NCBI GenBank assembly: GCA_031254155.1
Contig: JAIRVA010000309.1
Location: forward strand, 1 to 17,589
Direction of reading: 5' to 3'
DNA: 17,589 nt
From: Propionibacteriaceae bacterium
GTDB lineage: Bacteria > Actinomycetota > Actinomycetes > Propionibacteriales > Propionibacteriaceae
The position numbers and the translations under genes were made by a program. Under the pieces are notes generated by a model that was not told the origin of the DNA, searched no databases, and worked only from the letters and a program-made list of their open reading frames with translations. Shown in pieces: positions 1-10,708 of this stretch; within the stretch, counting starts at the first letter, position 1, and each line of letters begins with the position of its first letter.

Positions 1-801
1 CGCGGCGTGGATGAGGGCCGACACCGGGGTCGGGCCCTCCATGGCGTCGAGCAGCCAGGCCTGCAGCGGGACCTGGGCGGACTTGCCGCAGGCCGCGAGC
101 AGGAGCATGAAACCGAGGAAGGTCGCCCAGCCCGGGGCGAGCGCCGGGGCGCCCGCGTCCACGGCGGTGAAGGCCGTCGAGCCGAACATGGCGAACATCG
201 TGAACATGGCCGCGAGCAGACCCAGGTCACCGACGCGGTTCATGACGAAGGCCTTCTTGCCGGCCGCCGCCGCGGCGGGACGGGCCTGCCAGAAGGAAAT
301 CAGGAGGTACGACGCGAGGCCGACACCCTCCCAGCCGACGAACAGCACGAGGTAGTTGTCGGCCAGGACGAGGATGAGCATGGCCGCGATGAACAGGTTG
401 AGGTAGGCGAAGAAGCGCCGCCGGTTCGGGTCGTGCTTCATGTAGCCCAGGGAGTAGATGTGGATGACCGAGCCCACCCCCGTGATGAGTAGGACGAACA
501 GGATCGACAGCGGGTCGATCAGGAGCCCGATGTTGACCTGCCAACTGCCGGCGGCGATCCAGCTGTAGACGCTCACGCCGACCGCCCGGGCGTTCGCGGA
601 CCGGCCGAGCAGGTCGACGAAGTAGGCCACCGCCAGTCCGAACGAGGCGATGGGGGCGAGCGTGGCGAGCCAGTGCCCGAAGGCGTTGGTCACCTTGCCG
701 AGGATGAGCAGCAGCGCCGCCACGATGGCCGGAATGGCGATCATCAGCCAGGCGTACTGGAAGAGGCCTTCGGCCATCTTGGGTGTCAGTGTCTCCAGCA
801 T
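1..801 (-). CDS. nuoL: NADH-quinone oxidoreductase subunit L (5' part only)
   Basis: This is the N-terminal 267 codons of the large antiporter-like membrane subunit of complex I, which forms the distal end of the proton-pumping arm. The reading frame stays open to the left edge, so the stop lies outside. The visible protein is strongly hydrophobic with several membrane helices and carries the family's conserved stretches: DPLSILFVLLITGVGSVIHI, then IYSLGYMKHDPNRRRFFAYL, the lysine/glutamate helix region LFVGWEGVGLASYLLISFW, KKAFVMNRVGDLG, and near the edge QVPLQAWLLDAMEGPTPVSA. I chose ATG at 801 because it begins 5 bases after the nuoK stop with AAGGG nine bases upstream. A second in-frame ATG at 777 would shorten it by eight residues and has no good ribosome site. 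Family members are about 600 residues or more, so less than half is seen. nuoM and nuoN presumably follow. Confidence 0.96.
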   Translation of the reverse strand, partial: MLETLTPKMAEGLFQYAWLMIAIPAIVAALLLILGKVTNAFGHWLATLAPIASFGLAVAYFVDLLGRSANARAVGVSVYSWIAAGSWQVNIGLLIDPLSILFVLLITGVGSVIHIYSLGYMKHDPNRRRFFAYLNLFIAAMLILVLADNYLVLFVGWEGVGLASYLLISFWQARPAAAAAGKKAFVMNRVGDLGLLAAMFTMFAMFGSTAFTAVDAGAPALAPGWATFLGFMLLLAACGKSAQVPLQAWLLDAMEGPTPVSALIHAA

Positions 802-806
802 GTCCT

Positions 807-1103
807 CTAACCCTTCAGGATCGTCTCGGCGTCGACCGAGGTCGACTGGCGGGAGCGGTAGATCATGACGATGATCGACAACCCGATCACGACCTCGGCC
901 GCGGCGACGACCATCACGAAGAAGGCCGCCATCTGCCCGTCCAGGATCCCGTAGTGGGACGAGAAGGCGACGAACAACAGGTTGGCGGCGTTGAGCATCA
1001 GTTCGACGCACATGAAGATCACCAGCGCGTTCTTCCGCACCAGGAAACCGGTGAGGCCGATTGTGAACAGGATCACCGCGAGGATGGCGTACGTACTAGT
1101 CAT
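807..1103 (-). CDS. nuoK: NADH-quinone oxidoreductase subunit K
   Basis: NuoK is a small membrane subunit of complex I, homologous to MrpC, with three transmembrane helices and buried glutamates needed for proton translocation. The 98-residue product matches the usual length of about 100. Conserved family features are visible: the IGLTGFLVRKNALVIFMCVE segment with its helix-2 glutamate, MLNAANLLFVAFS, and AAAEVVIGLSIIV with the second key glutamate. The frame is open further upstream, but those residues are basic and unlike NuoK. The ATG at 1103 is preceded by an AAGGAGGAGAAGGG ribosome site and overlaps the nuoJ stop by eight bases, so I chose it. Overlap with nuoJ and the 5-base gap to nuoL indicate coupled translation. 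Confidence 0.97.
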   Translation of the reverse strand: MTSTYAILAVILFTIGLTGFLVRKNALVIFMCVELMLNAANLLFVAFSSHYGILDGQMAAFFVMVVAAAEVVIGLSIIVMIYRSRQSTSVDAETILKG

Positions 1104-1950
1104 CACCCTTCTCCTCTTTCTCGGGGGACTCGTGGGGAGGCTCTGCGCCCCCGCTCTCCAGCGCCCGGACGGCCGGGTTCCCGCCACCGTCGATGGCCGC
1201 CAGGACCTCGTCGTGGGCCGCGAGCAGGTCGTCGGCCGACGCGATGGCGACCCGGTCCGCCAGGACCTCGGAGACCGAGGCGGGTGCCACCGTCCCGTCC
1301 GGCAACAGAGCCGGGGTGGCGATGGAGTTGTGCCGGGCGAAGACGCCGGAACTGGGCCGCGGACCCGGGTGGTGGCCGGTCTTGGCGTAGTCGGCGAGGC
1401 GCGCCGCCGCCCGGTCGGGCTGCAGGATTTTGGCGCGGATCCGCTCGGGATGGGCGAGCACCATCGCGGCGACCGCCGCTGTGATGAGCAGCGCCGCGGT
1501 GGCCTCGAACGCGATCACGTACCGGGAAAAGATGAGGTTCGCGAGCCCCGTGACGTTGTCCTCCGCAGGCCCGGCGCTCACCGGGGTGTCGTTCGCGCCC
1601 TGGATGACCGCGAGTACGAGGAGTGCCAGCACGCCCACCCCGGCCAGTACCACGGCGATGCGGTGGCCCCGGATGGTCTCCGTGAGTGTCTCCTGGGCGT
1701 TGACGCCGACGAGCATGATCACGAACAGGAACAGCATGAGAACGGCGCCCGTGTAGACGATGATCTGGACGGCGAACAGGAACGGCGCCCCGAGGCTGGC
1801 GTAAATCACGGCCAACGAGACCATGACGAGCGCCAGACAGAGCGCCGAGTACACCGGCTTCTTGAGCGTCACCAGCCCGACGGCGCCGGCAATCGCGAAG
1901 ACGGCGCAGATCCAGAAGGTCACCTCCGTACCCGTGATCATGAGGGTCAT
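1096..1950 (-). CDS. nuoJ: NADH-quinone oxidoreductase subunit J
   Basis: NuoJ is a membrane-arm subunit of complex I with five transmembrane helices; helix 3 contains a pi-bulge implicated in coupling quinone reduction to pumping. The 284-residue product has five hydrophobic segments in its first 170 or so residues and the diagnostic family stretch FAVQIIVYTGAVLMLFLFVI at about residues 58-77. From about residue 175 the protein continues as a hydrophilic tail of about 110 residues rich in Ala, Asp and Glu. The E. coli protein is about 184 residues, but such tails are common in actinobacterial NuoJ. Start and stop overlaps are ATGA with nuoI (1947-1950) and eight bases with nuoK. A second methionine three codons in is possible as start; the first gives the ATGA overlap. 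Confidence 0.97.
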   Translation of the reverse strand: MTLMITGTEVTFWICAVFAIAGAVGLVTLKKPVYSALCLALVMVSLAVIYASLGAPFLFAVQIIVYTGAVLMLFLFVIMLVGVNAQETLTETIRGHRIAVVLAGVGVLALLVLAVIQGANDTPVSAGPAEDNVTGLANLIFSRYVIAFEATAALLITAAVAAMVLAHPERIRAKILQPDRAAARLADYAKTGHHPGPRPSSGVFARHNSIATPALLPDGTVAPASVSEVLADRVAIASADDLLAAHDEVLAAIDGGGNPAVRALESGGAEPPHESPEKEEKGDD

Positions 1951-2504
1951 GCCCGCTCCTTCCGTCCGTACCGCACCGGGACGCGGTTATCCGCGCCGGC
2001 GTCGGGCAGCCCGAGGAAGTAGTCGCGCTCGTCGTCGCCCAACTGACGGGCGTGAGGCGGTGCCGCCATGCCCTCCAGGAGCGGGGCGAGCAGCTCTTCC
2101 TTGGTGTAGATAAGGCTGGCGCGCGACCGGTCGGCCAGCTTGAACTCGTTGGTCATCGTGAGCGCGCGCGTCGGGCAAGCCTCGATGCACATGCCGCAGA
2201 AGATGCAGCGCAGGTAATTGATCTGGTAGACCCGGCCGTACCGCTCGCCCGCCGAGTAGCGCGCCTCCTCGGTGTTCTCCCCGGCCTCGACGTAGATCGC
2301 GTCGGCGGGGCAGGCCCAGGCGCACAGCTCACAGCCGACGCACTTCTCAAGCCCGTCGGGCCAGCGGTTCAGCTGGTGGCGGCCGTGAAACCGCGCCTCG
2401 GTGACCTTCTCCTTGCCCTTCTGCGGGTAGCCCTGGGTGAAGGTCTTGCGGAACATCGTCGCAAAGGTGATCCCGAAACCTTTCACGGGGTCAAGAATGC
2501 CCAT
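1947..2504 (-). CDS. nuoI: NADH-quinone oxidoreductase subunit I (2x[4Fe-4S])
   Basis: NuoI is the ferredoxin-like peripheral-arm subunit that carries clusters N6a and N6b and passes electrons from NuoG toward NuoB. The 185-residue product has both expected cysteine motifs: CVGCELCAWACP (Cys55, 58, 61, 65) and CIFCGMCIEACP (Cys100, 103, 106, 110), with the intervening segment of family length. The N-terminal amphipathic segment (about residues 1-25) fits the membrane-contacting helix of the family. The ATG at 2504 follows an AAGGAGG ribosome site six bases upstream and starts one base after the nuoH stop codon. The stop overlaps nuoJ as ATGA. Nothing is missing or truncated. Confidence 0.98.
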   Translation of the reverse strand: MGILDPVKGFGITFATMFRKTFTQGYPQKGKEKVTEARFHGRHQLNRWPDGLEKCVGCELCAWACPADAIYVEAGENTEEARYSAGERYGRVYQINYLRCIFCGMCIEACPTRALTMTNEFKLADRSRASLIYTKEELLAPLLEGMAAPPHARQLGDDERDYFLGLPDAGADNRVPVRYGRKERA

Positions 2505-2505
2505 G

Positions 2506-3864
2506 TCAGGCCTCCTTCTCGTCGTCGGGTGCGATGACTTCCCCGTCGGGTCCGACCAGGACGTCCGCGAACTCGGGCAGGATCTGGCCGGGCATGGGCG
2601 GGGTGGGATAGCCCTCCGCGTACGGGTCGAAGACGCCGTCCTTGATGGCGGGCACGCGGCTCACCTCCGAGCGGACCTCTTTCTTGCCGCCCGGCATCAA
2701 CAACAAGATGACGAGGACGATCACGACCACGCCCAGCGCGATGTAGATGACGTTGCCGCTGAACCAGCCGGCCGTCGCGCCGACCCGGCTCGCCGCCACG
2801 GCGACGATCCAGACGAGGTTGAACGGGATCAACACCTTCCAGCCGAGGTGCATGAACTGGTCGTACCGCAGCCGCGGCAGCGTACCCCGCAGCCAGACGT
2901 AGAGGAAGATGAAGCACTGCACCTTGAGGAGGAACCAGACCGGCCCCATCCAGCCGGAGTCGATCCAGGCCCAGCCGTTCGCCTCGGTCAGCCAGGGGGT
3001 GATGGGCCACGGCGCGTGGTACCCGCCGAGGAACAGCGTCGTCGCGACCGCGGAGACGGTCGCCATGTTGATGTACTCCGCCAGGAAGTAGATCGCGTAC
3101 CGGAAGCCCGAGTAGTCGGTGATGTAGCCGGAGACGAGTTCCTGCTCGCATTCGACCAGGTCGAACGGGGCGCGGTTCGTTTCGGCGACCATGGCGATGA
3201 CGTAGATGACGAAGCTCGGGAACAACAGGATCGCGTACCAGCTCGGGAACCGGAGGCCCGCGAGGATCCCCCACTGCTCCATCTGCGCGCCCACGATGCC
3301 GGAGGTCGACATCGTCCCGGCGTACATGAAGACGGCCACGAGCGACAGGCCCATGGCGATCTCGTACGAGATCATCTGGGCGGTCGAGCGGATGGCGCCG
3401 ACGAGGGAGTACTCCGAGGTGGACGACCAGCCGGCGAGGACGATGCCGTAGATGCCGACCGCGGAGACCGACAGGATGAACAACACGCCCATGGGCAGGT
3501 CGGTGAGCTGGAGGCGGGTCGTCACCCCGAACAGGTTGACCTCGCCGCCGAGCGGGATGACCGACCAGGCGGTGAAGGCCGCCGTCCCGGTCAGGATCGG
3601 GGCCAGCGAGAAGATGACCTTGTCCGCGCCCTGGGGGCGGAAATCCTCTTTGAAGAGCAGTTTCGTACCGTCAGCCAGCGCCTGGGCGAGGCCGAGCGGG
3701 CCGTTCATGATCGGGCCCTTGCGCTGCTGCATCTTGCCGACGACGCGGCGCTCGAACCAGACGTTGAAGATCGTGTACACCAGCAGGAAGACGAACATGG
3801 CGACGACCTTGATCAGGATGATCCACCACGGGTCGGTGCCGAAGACCGGCGAGTCGGGTGTCAT
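2506..3864 (-). CDS. nuoH: NADH-quinone oxidoreductase subunit H
   Basis: NuoH is the heel subunit of the membrane arm; with NuoB and NuoD it forms the quinone-binding cavity. The 452-residue product has about eight to nine membrane helices and clear family signatures: ERRVVGKMQQRKGP at residues 38-51, the GWSSTSEYSLVGAIRSTAQM loop around 145-164, and ETNRAPFDL at 228-236 followed by acidic residues lining the quinone channel. Compared with the roughly 325-residue E. coli protein it has a C-terminal addition: one more hydrophobic helix (VIYIALGVVVIVLVILLLM) and then about 60 charged, proline-containing residues, an arrangement I know from actinobacterial NuoH. It overlaps nuoG by ATGA (3861-3864) and is followed by nuoI after one base. 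Confidence 0.98.
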   Translation of the reverse strand: MTPDSPVFGTDPWWIILIKVVAMFVFLLVYTIFNVWFERRVVGKMQQRKGPIMNGPLGLAQALADGTKLLFKEDFRPQGADKVIFSLAPILTGTAAFTAWSVIPLGGEVNLFGVTTRLQLTDLPMGVLFILSVSAVGIYGIVLAGWSSTSEYSLVGAIRSTAQMISYEIAMGLSLVAVFMYAGTMSTSGIVGAQMEQWGILAGLRFPSWYAILLFPSFVIYVIAMVAETNRAPFDLVECEQELVSGYITDYSGFRYAIYFLAEYINMATVSAVATTLFLGGYHAPWPITPWLTEANGWAWIDSGWMGPVWFLLKVQCFIFLYVWLRGTLPRLRYDQFMHLGWKVLIPFNLVWIVAVAASRVGATAGWFSGNVIYIALGVVVIVLVILLLMPGGKKEVRSEVSRVPAIKDGVFDPYAEGYPTPPMPGQILPEFADVLVGPDGEVIAPDDEKEA

Positions 3865-6223
3865 TCCTCACCTTCTTTCTTGGGATCGGGCGCAGCCGAG
3901 AGCGTGACCGCACCGCCCACGTCCACGCCGATGTCGGCGAGCAGCTTGTCGCGGGCGCGGGCGGGTACCCAGATGACGTCATCGACCATCGTCGGGGTGA
4001 CCACGAGCGGGAAGGTCACCGACCCCTTCGGACCGGTGAGACGGACGAAGGTGGACGTCGCCAGACCCTCGGTCCGGCGCGTCTGCGGCGAGATCCGGGC
4101 GACGGCCGGCGGCGCGGTCGCCACCAGGTGACCGGCACCGTCCAGCAGGCGGGAGTCGTCGAGCAGCTCGCGCCACGAGGCGAGCACCACTCCGGACGGC
4201 AGGGCGGTCTCGGGCTCGATTCTGAGCATGCTCGCCCGCTCGCCCTCGTAGCGGGGCAGCGTGAGCAACCCCGCGCGGGCGGCCTCCGGGGTGGCGAACC
4301 CGAGCGGAGTCCCCAGGGCCGCGGCCAGCGCGGCGAGGACCCGGACCTCCGTCATCGGGAGGCGCGGGTGATCCACGACCTGGTTGACCGCGCCCGTCCG
4401 GTGCTCCCAGTTGAGGAAGGTCCCGACCTGCTGCTCGAGCAGGTCCACCGGCAGGACGACGTCGGCGGCCGCCGCCACCTGGGAGAGCCGGGTCTCCAGG
4501 CTGACCACGAACGCCGTTTTGAGCGCCGCCGCCACGAGCGCCGGATCGGCGAAGTCGGCGGCTTCGATACCAGAGGTGACAAGGGCCCGCAGCCGCCCGC
4601 TCGCGGCGGCCGCGATCATCGCCGTCACGTCGAGACCGTCGACGGCGGGCAGTTCGCCCCAGACCTTCGCCACCTCGGCCCGCGCCTCCGGATCGTCAAC
4701 GGGGCGGGCCCCGGGCAACAGCCCCGGCAGACAGCCGGCCACGAGTGCCCCGATCTCGCCGGCCCGGCGCGGGATCCACGCCAGCCGGGCGCCGGTGCGC
4801 CCGAGGAGACCGGCGAGGGCGGAGTACCCGCCGGGGGTCGCCGCCAGGCGCTCACCGACCAGCAGGATCGTGTTCTCGTCGGCGGTGAGTCCGGCCAGGG
4901 CGTTCACCACGTCGGCGGGCCCGGCGGGAAGGAGTTCCGCACCGAGCTTCGCCGCCCCGCGGCTGCGGTACGGCGCGATCGTCGCGATCTTGAGGCCACC
5001 TTTTCGGACGGCCTTGCGCAGCCGCAGGAAGACCGCCGGGGATTCCTCCTCCGGCTCGAAGGCCACGAGGACGACGCGCGCCGCCCGGTCGAGGTCGGCG
5101 TAGGTCACGTCCGGCCGCCCGACGACGTACGCGGCCAGGAAGGCCGCTTCCTCGTCACTCGCCAGCCGGGACCGGAAGTCGATGTTGTGGGTGCGCAGGA
5201 CCTTCCGGGCGAAGGTGGAGTACGCGTAGGCGGTCTCAAGGGTGAGACGCCCGCCCGTCAAGACGCCGGTGGAACCGAGGGCCGGGGTGAGGCCCGCCAC
5301 CGCCGCCGCGAGGGCCTCCGGCCAGGTGACGGGTTGGAGTTCGCCGCCCCGCCGGACGAGCGGCCGCGTCAGCCGGTCCTCGCCGCGGGCGGACACGAAG
5401 CCGAACCGGCCCCGGTCGCACGACCACTCCTCGTTAATGTCGGGGGCCTCCCCCGCGTACCGCCGCTTGACCTCGAAGTGCCGCGCGTCGACCCGCAACT
5501 GGCAGCCGCTGGCGCAGTTCTCGCAGGTCGTCGCGGTCGAGACCAGGTCGAAAGGCCGGGCCGAGAAACGATAATCGGCCGAAGTCAGCGCGCCGACCGG
5601 GCAGATCTGGACGACGTTGCCGGAGAAGTACGAGTGGAAGGGCTCGTCGGGGTAGATGCCGACCTGCTGCTTGGCCCCCCGCTCGACGAGGGCGAGCGTC
5701 GGGTCGCCCGCGATCTGGTCGGCGAACCGCGTACAGCGGGTGCACAACACGCAACGCTCCCGGTCAAGCAGAATCAGCTCCGACACCGGCGTGGGCGTGG
5801 GATAGGTCCGCTTGACGTCGGTGAAGCGCGTCTCGCCCCGGCCATCGGCCAGCGCCTGGTTCTGCAGCGGGCACTCGCCGCCCTTGTCGCAGACCGGGCA
5901 GTCCAGCGGGTGGTTGATGAGCAGCAGCTCCAGGATATCGGCCTGGGCCTGCCGGGCCGCCGCCGAGCTGGCCCCCGTCAGGGCGACCATGCCGTTCGCG
6001 GCCTCGGTCGTGCAGGACGGCTGCGGCTTGGGGAAACCGCGCCCGTTGCCCGCGTCGGTGATCTCGACCAGGCACTGGCGGCAGGCCCCGACGGGGTCGA
6101 GCAGCGGGTGGTCGCAGAAACGCGGGATCGCGATGCCCGCGGCCTCGGCGGCGCGGATGAGATGCGTACCCTTCGGCACGCTCACCTCCAGGCCGTCGAT
6201 GCTCAGTGTCACCATGTCGTCGC

Positions 6224-6227
<4 letters not shown>
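3861..6227 (-). CDS. nuoG: NADH-quinone oxidoreductase subunit G
   Basis: NuoG is the largest peripheral-arm subunit and passes electrons through several Fe-S clusters. In the 788-residue product the N-terminal ferredoxin domain has the [2Fe-2S] ligands Cys38, 49, 52 and 72. The His-Cys3 cluster follows with His106, Cys110, 113 and 119, then the [4Fe-4S] set Cys159, 162, 165 and 209. A further CENCASGC motif (Cys235, 238, 242) with Cys270 matches the N7 cluster site, which is kept in only some lineages. The rest, about residues 280-788, is a degenerate molybdopterin oxidoreductase-like domain that is more divergent. No active-site molybdenum ligand role is expected in complex I. The start ATG at 6227 overlaps the nuoF stop as ATGA, with an AGGAGG ribosome site just upstream. 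Confidence 0.98.
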
Positions 6228-7530
<1,303 letters not shown>

Positions 7531-7534
<4 letters not shown>

Positions 7535-8244
7535 TTCGTGTCCTTCCCGGGGACGCCGGTCCAGCCGTGCTCGGCGGCCAGCCGTACCCCCTCCAGCGAC
7601 GGTCCGCCGGCCGAGGGGCCCTCGTCCGCACGGCCATCGTCCAACCCGGCGAGGACGGCCTCGGTATCGGCCCACGACGTGATCTCCGGCCCGCGGGTCG
7701 AGTGGACCACCCGCCCGGCGGCGAGGTCGTCCAGGAGTTGTTCGGCCTTGTCAGGGGTCATGTTGTCCATGAACTCCCAGTTGACCATCATGACCGGCGC
7801 GAAGTCGCAGGCCGCGTTGCACTCGATGCGTTCCAGGGTGAACAACCCGTCGGGCGTCGTTTCGTCCGCCTGGATGCCGAGCTTGCGTTCGACCGTCTCG
7901 ACGAGCGCGTCGCCGCCCATGACCGCGCAGAGCGCCGTCGTACAGATCCCGATGTGGTGCTTGCCGCCCGCCCGGCGGCGGAACTGGGTGTAGAACGTCG
8001 CCACGCCCGAGACCTCCGCCGACGTCGCGCCCACGATCTCGGCGCAGATTTCGATACCCACGGGCGAGACGCGGCCGTCGACCGCCTGCACGTAGTGGAG
8101 CATCGGCAGCAGGGCCGAGCGCCGCTCGGGGTACCGGTCGGCCATCGCCGTCAGGCGCTCGATATGGCTCTTGTCCAGGGCCGAGGTCCGGTCGGTCATG
8201 TCGACCGACCCGGTGTCAGGAAAATAGGACTGGAAATGGCTCAT
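7531..8244 (-). CDS. nuoE: NADH-quinone oxidoreductase subunit E ([2Fe-2S])
   Basis: NuoE is the thioredoxin-fold subunit that holds the off-path [2Fe-2S] cluster N1a next to the FMN in NuoF. The 237-residue product carries the four ligands with family spacing: Cys101 and Cys106 in CTTALC, and Cys142 and Cys146 in ECNAACDFAPV. The helical N-terminal domain (about residues 25-90, including YPERRSALLPMLHYVQ) is typical. After about residue 190 there is a hydrophilic tail that actinobacterial homologues often have. ATG at 8244 overlaps the nuoD stop as ATGA; another in-frame ATG 15 codons later is possible but less well placed. The stop overlaps nuoF as ATGA. Confidence 0.97.
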
Positions 8245-10061
8245 CGGTCCACCCCTCCCAAGACCGGGTCGAGGCTCGCCAGGGCCACCACTATGTCACT
8301 CATCATGCCGCCTTCGGTGAGCAGGGGTACGGATTGCAGGTGGTGGAAGCCCGGATCGCGGAAGTGGACGCGGTACGGGCGCGTACCCCCGTCCGAGACC
8401 ACGTGGCAGGCCAGCTCGCCCTTCGGCGACTCGATCGCCTGGTACGCCTGGCCGGCCGGGACCCGGAAGCCCTCGGTCACCATCTTGAAGTGGTGGATCA
8501 GCCCTTCCATGGACTCGCCCATGATGTGCTTGACGTGGGTGAGCGACTGGCCCTGGCCGTCGGGGCCGAGGCTCAGCGTGCCGGGCATGGCGACCTTCGG
8601 GTCGGTCGTCATGTGCGGCTGGCCCGCCGTCTTTTCGAGCTTGTCGTAGCACTGTTCCACGATCTTCAGCGACTCCCACATCTCCGACAGGCGGACGCGG
8701 AAGCGGCCGTACGCATCACAGGTGTCCCAGGTGATGACGTCGAAGTCGTAGTCTTCGTACCCGCAGTAGGGCTGCTTCTTGCGCAGATCCCAGGGGTAAC
8801 CGGTCGCGCGGAGCGGCGGGCCCGTGACGCCCTGCGACATGGCCTGGGCGAGGGTCATCGTGGCGATGCCGGACATCCGGGCCTTGAAGATGGGGTTGGC
8901 GTTGCAGAAGCCGGCGTACTCCGGGAGGTGCTTGTGCAGCCATTCGATGACGGTCCTAAGCCGGGCGAGACCGTTGTCGGGCAGGTCGATGGAGACCCCG
9001 CCCGGGCGGATGTACGCGTGGTTCATCCGCGTACCGCACAGCGACTCGAAGAAGTCGAGGATCATCTCCCGCTCGCGGAAGCCGACTGTCATGACCGTGA
9101 GCGCGCCGATCTCCATGCCGCCCGTCCCGATCGCGACGAGGTGCGAGGCGATGCGGTTGAGTTCCATGACGAGGACGCGCAGGATGCTCGCGCGCTCGGG
9201 GACCTCGATGCCCGCGAGTTTCTCGACGGCCAGACAGTACGTCGCCTCGTTGAACATCGGCATGATGTAATCCATGCGGGTGACGAACGCGGAACCCTGG
9301 GACCACGTACGGTACTCCAGGGACTTCTCGATGCCGGTGTGCAGGAAGCCGATGCCGGGGCGGACCGAGGTGACCTGCTCGCCGTCCAGTTCGACCTCCA
9401 GGCGGAGCACGCCGTGGGTCGACGGGTGCTGGGGGCCCATGTTGATGACCACCGTCTCGTCACCCTTCGCCCGCTGCGCGGCCACGACCTCGTCGAAATC
9501 ACCGCCCAGGAGGAGGTACTCCGTGGGCGCTTTCTCCGCTCTGGTCGCGACCTCGGCGTGGTGAGCATGCTCGCCCGGTGCTCGCCCAGCGTCGGGGGGG
9601 TCGGCTGGCGCGGGGACGGGGGCGTCGAGGACCTCGGGGGCGGGGAGAGACGGTGCCGGTTCGTTGTCGGCTGAGGCCGGTACGAAGTCGGGCGTCACGT
9701 CGGGAGCCGGTACGGGTTCGTCGGGAGCCCCCGCACTGGGGGGTTGGGCGGCGGCGGCTCCGGCGGGGACATCGTCCGTTGCCGGGACATCCGCGGCGGG
9801 GACCGGGGGTACGTCCGCGGCCGGGTCGGCGGAGACCGGCTCCGCTTCCACGGGGGGTACCCCGGGAGCGGCGGGGGCCGGCTCGTCGGCAGGCGGGGGT
9901 GCGACGGGTGCCGCCGTGACGGGTGCCCCCGTCACCGGCTCCGGTACGACGACGTCCTCGCGTACCGCCGACTCCGCTTGGCCCATGGCCCGCAGGGTCG
10001 TGGCGGGCTCGTCGGCGGCCGCGCGCTTAGGCACGGGAGCACCGGGCTTCTTGGTGGCCAT
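8241..10061 (-). CDS. nuoD: NADH-quinone oxidoreductase subunit D with long Pro/Ala-rich N-terminal extension
   Basis: NuoD is the 49-kDa-type subunit that, with NuoB and NuoH, forms the quinone-reduction site. The conserved domain runs from about residue 180 to the end of this 606-residue product. It shows the quinone-site loop MGPQHPSTHG (residues 208-217), LHTGIEK, a long match through NHAYIRPGG, and the C-terminal ending SLDPVLGGVDR typical of the family. Residues 1-179 have no counterpart in ordinary NuoD proteins of about 400-440 residues: they are low-complexity Pro, Ala, Val, Asp and Glu. The start at 10061 is well supported by AGGAGG eight bases upstream and a TGATG overlap with the nuoC stop, and I find no ATG near the domain boundary. 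A GTG at codon 122 lacks a ribosome site. The domain call is certain; the extension's role is unknown. Confidence 0.97.
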   Translation of the reverse strand: MATKKPGAPVPKRAAADEPATTLRAMGQAESAVREDVVVPEPVTGAPVTAAPVAPPPADEPAPAAPGVPPVEAEPVSADPAADVPPVPAADVPATDDVPAGAAAAQPPSAGAPDEPVPAPDVTPDFVPASADNEPAPSLPAPEVLDAPVPAPADPPDAGRAPGEHAHHAEVATRAEKAPTEYLLLGGDFDEVVAAQRAKGDETVVINMGPQHPSTHGVLRLEVELDGEQVTSVRPGIGFLHTGIEKSLEYRTWSQGSAFVTRMDYIMPMFNEATYCLAVEKLAGIEVPERASILRVLVMELNRIASHLVAIGTGGMEIGALTVMTVGFREREMILDFFESLCGTRMNHAYIRPGGVSIDLPDNGLARLRTVIEWLHKHLPEYAGFCNANPIFKARMSGIATMTLAQAMSQGVTGPPLRATGYPWDLRKKQPYCGYEDYDFDVITWDTCDAYGRFRVRLSEMWESLKIVEQCYDKLEKTAGQPHMTTDPKVAMPGTLSLGPDGQGQSLTHVKHIMGESMEGLIHHFKMVTEGFRVPAGQAYQAIESPKGELACHVVSDGGTRPYRVHFRDPGFHHLQSVPLLTEGGMMSDIVVALASLDPVLGGVDR

Positions 10062-10708
10062 CAGTACGACCTCCTCTCATCTGGCGGGGGTGTCTCGGCA
10101 CCCTTGAACTCAACCGGGATCCCGCCCAGCGGGTAATCCTTGCGCTGGGGGTGGCCCTCCCAGTCGTCGGGCATCAGGATGCGGGTGAGCCCGGGGTGGT
10201 GGGCGAACTCGATGCCGAACATGTCCCAGGTCTCGCGCTCGTGCCAGTTGGCGTGGGGGTACACGCTGGTCACCGACTCGATGACCGGGTCGTCCTCACT
10301 GACGGCGACCTCGAGCCGGAGCCGGCGGTTGTGGGTCATGGAGAGCAGGTGATAGACGACGTGCAGTTCCTCACCCGCCTCGTCGGGATAATGGACGCCG
10401 TTCACCGACGTACACACCTCGAAGCGGAGGCGGGCGTCGTCGCGCGCCGCCCGGACCACCGCGAGCAGGCACTCCCGCGGGACGTACGCTGTCAGCTCAC
10501 CCAGCCGGGTGTCGAACTCGTCGGGCAGCCCGGGGACGAGGGCCAACAGCTGGTCGGCCACCTCGTCGAACCAGCCGCCGTACGGACGTACGTCGCGCCG
10601 ATGCCGGACCACCGGGCGCGAAATCCCGCCGAACCCGCTGACATCGCCAGAACCGGACCCCCACATCCCCTTGCGGGTGGCGATGGGTGCGAATGGAGTC
10701 TCGGTCAT
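10061..10708 (-). CDS. nuoC: NADH-quinone oxidoreductase subunit C
   Basis: NuoC is the 30-kDa-type peripheral-arm subunit; it contacts NuoD and has no cofactor. The 215-residue product contains the family signature in HERETWDMFGIEFAHHPGL, followed by TRILMPDDWEGHPQRKDYPL. Upstream, residues 75-140 show the expected beta-rich pattern ending in LHVVYHLLSMTHNRRLRLEV. The N-terminal 45 residues are Gly/Arg-rich and variable. NuoC is a separate gene here, not fused to NuoD. The start ATG at 10708 overlaps the nuoB stop as ATGA, and the stop overlaps the nuoD start as TGATG. Confidence 0.97.
   Translation of the reverse strand: MTETPFAPIATRKGMWGSGSGDVSGFGGISRPVVRHRRDVRPYGGWFDEVADQLLALVPGLPDEFDTRLGELTAYVPRECLLAVVRAARDDARLRFEVCTSVNGVHYPDEAGEELHVVYHLLSMTHNRRLRLEVAVSEDDPVIESVTSVYPHANWHERETWDMFGIEFAHHPGLTRILMPDDWEGHPQRKDYPLGGIPVEFKGAETPPPDERRSY

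Noticed and set aside
2437..4131. A long plus-strand frame opposite nuoH
   Set aside because: Composition (Asp, Glu, Arg, His-rich) and the lack of any domain mark it as an antisense shadow; nuoH is certain.
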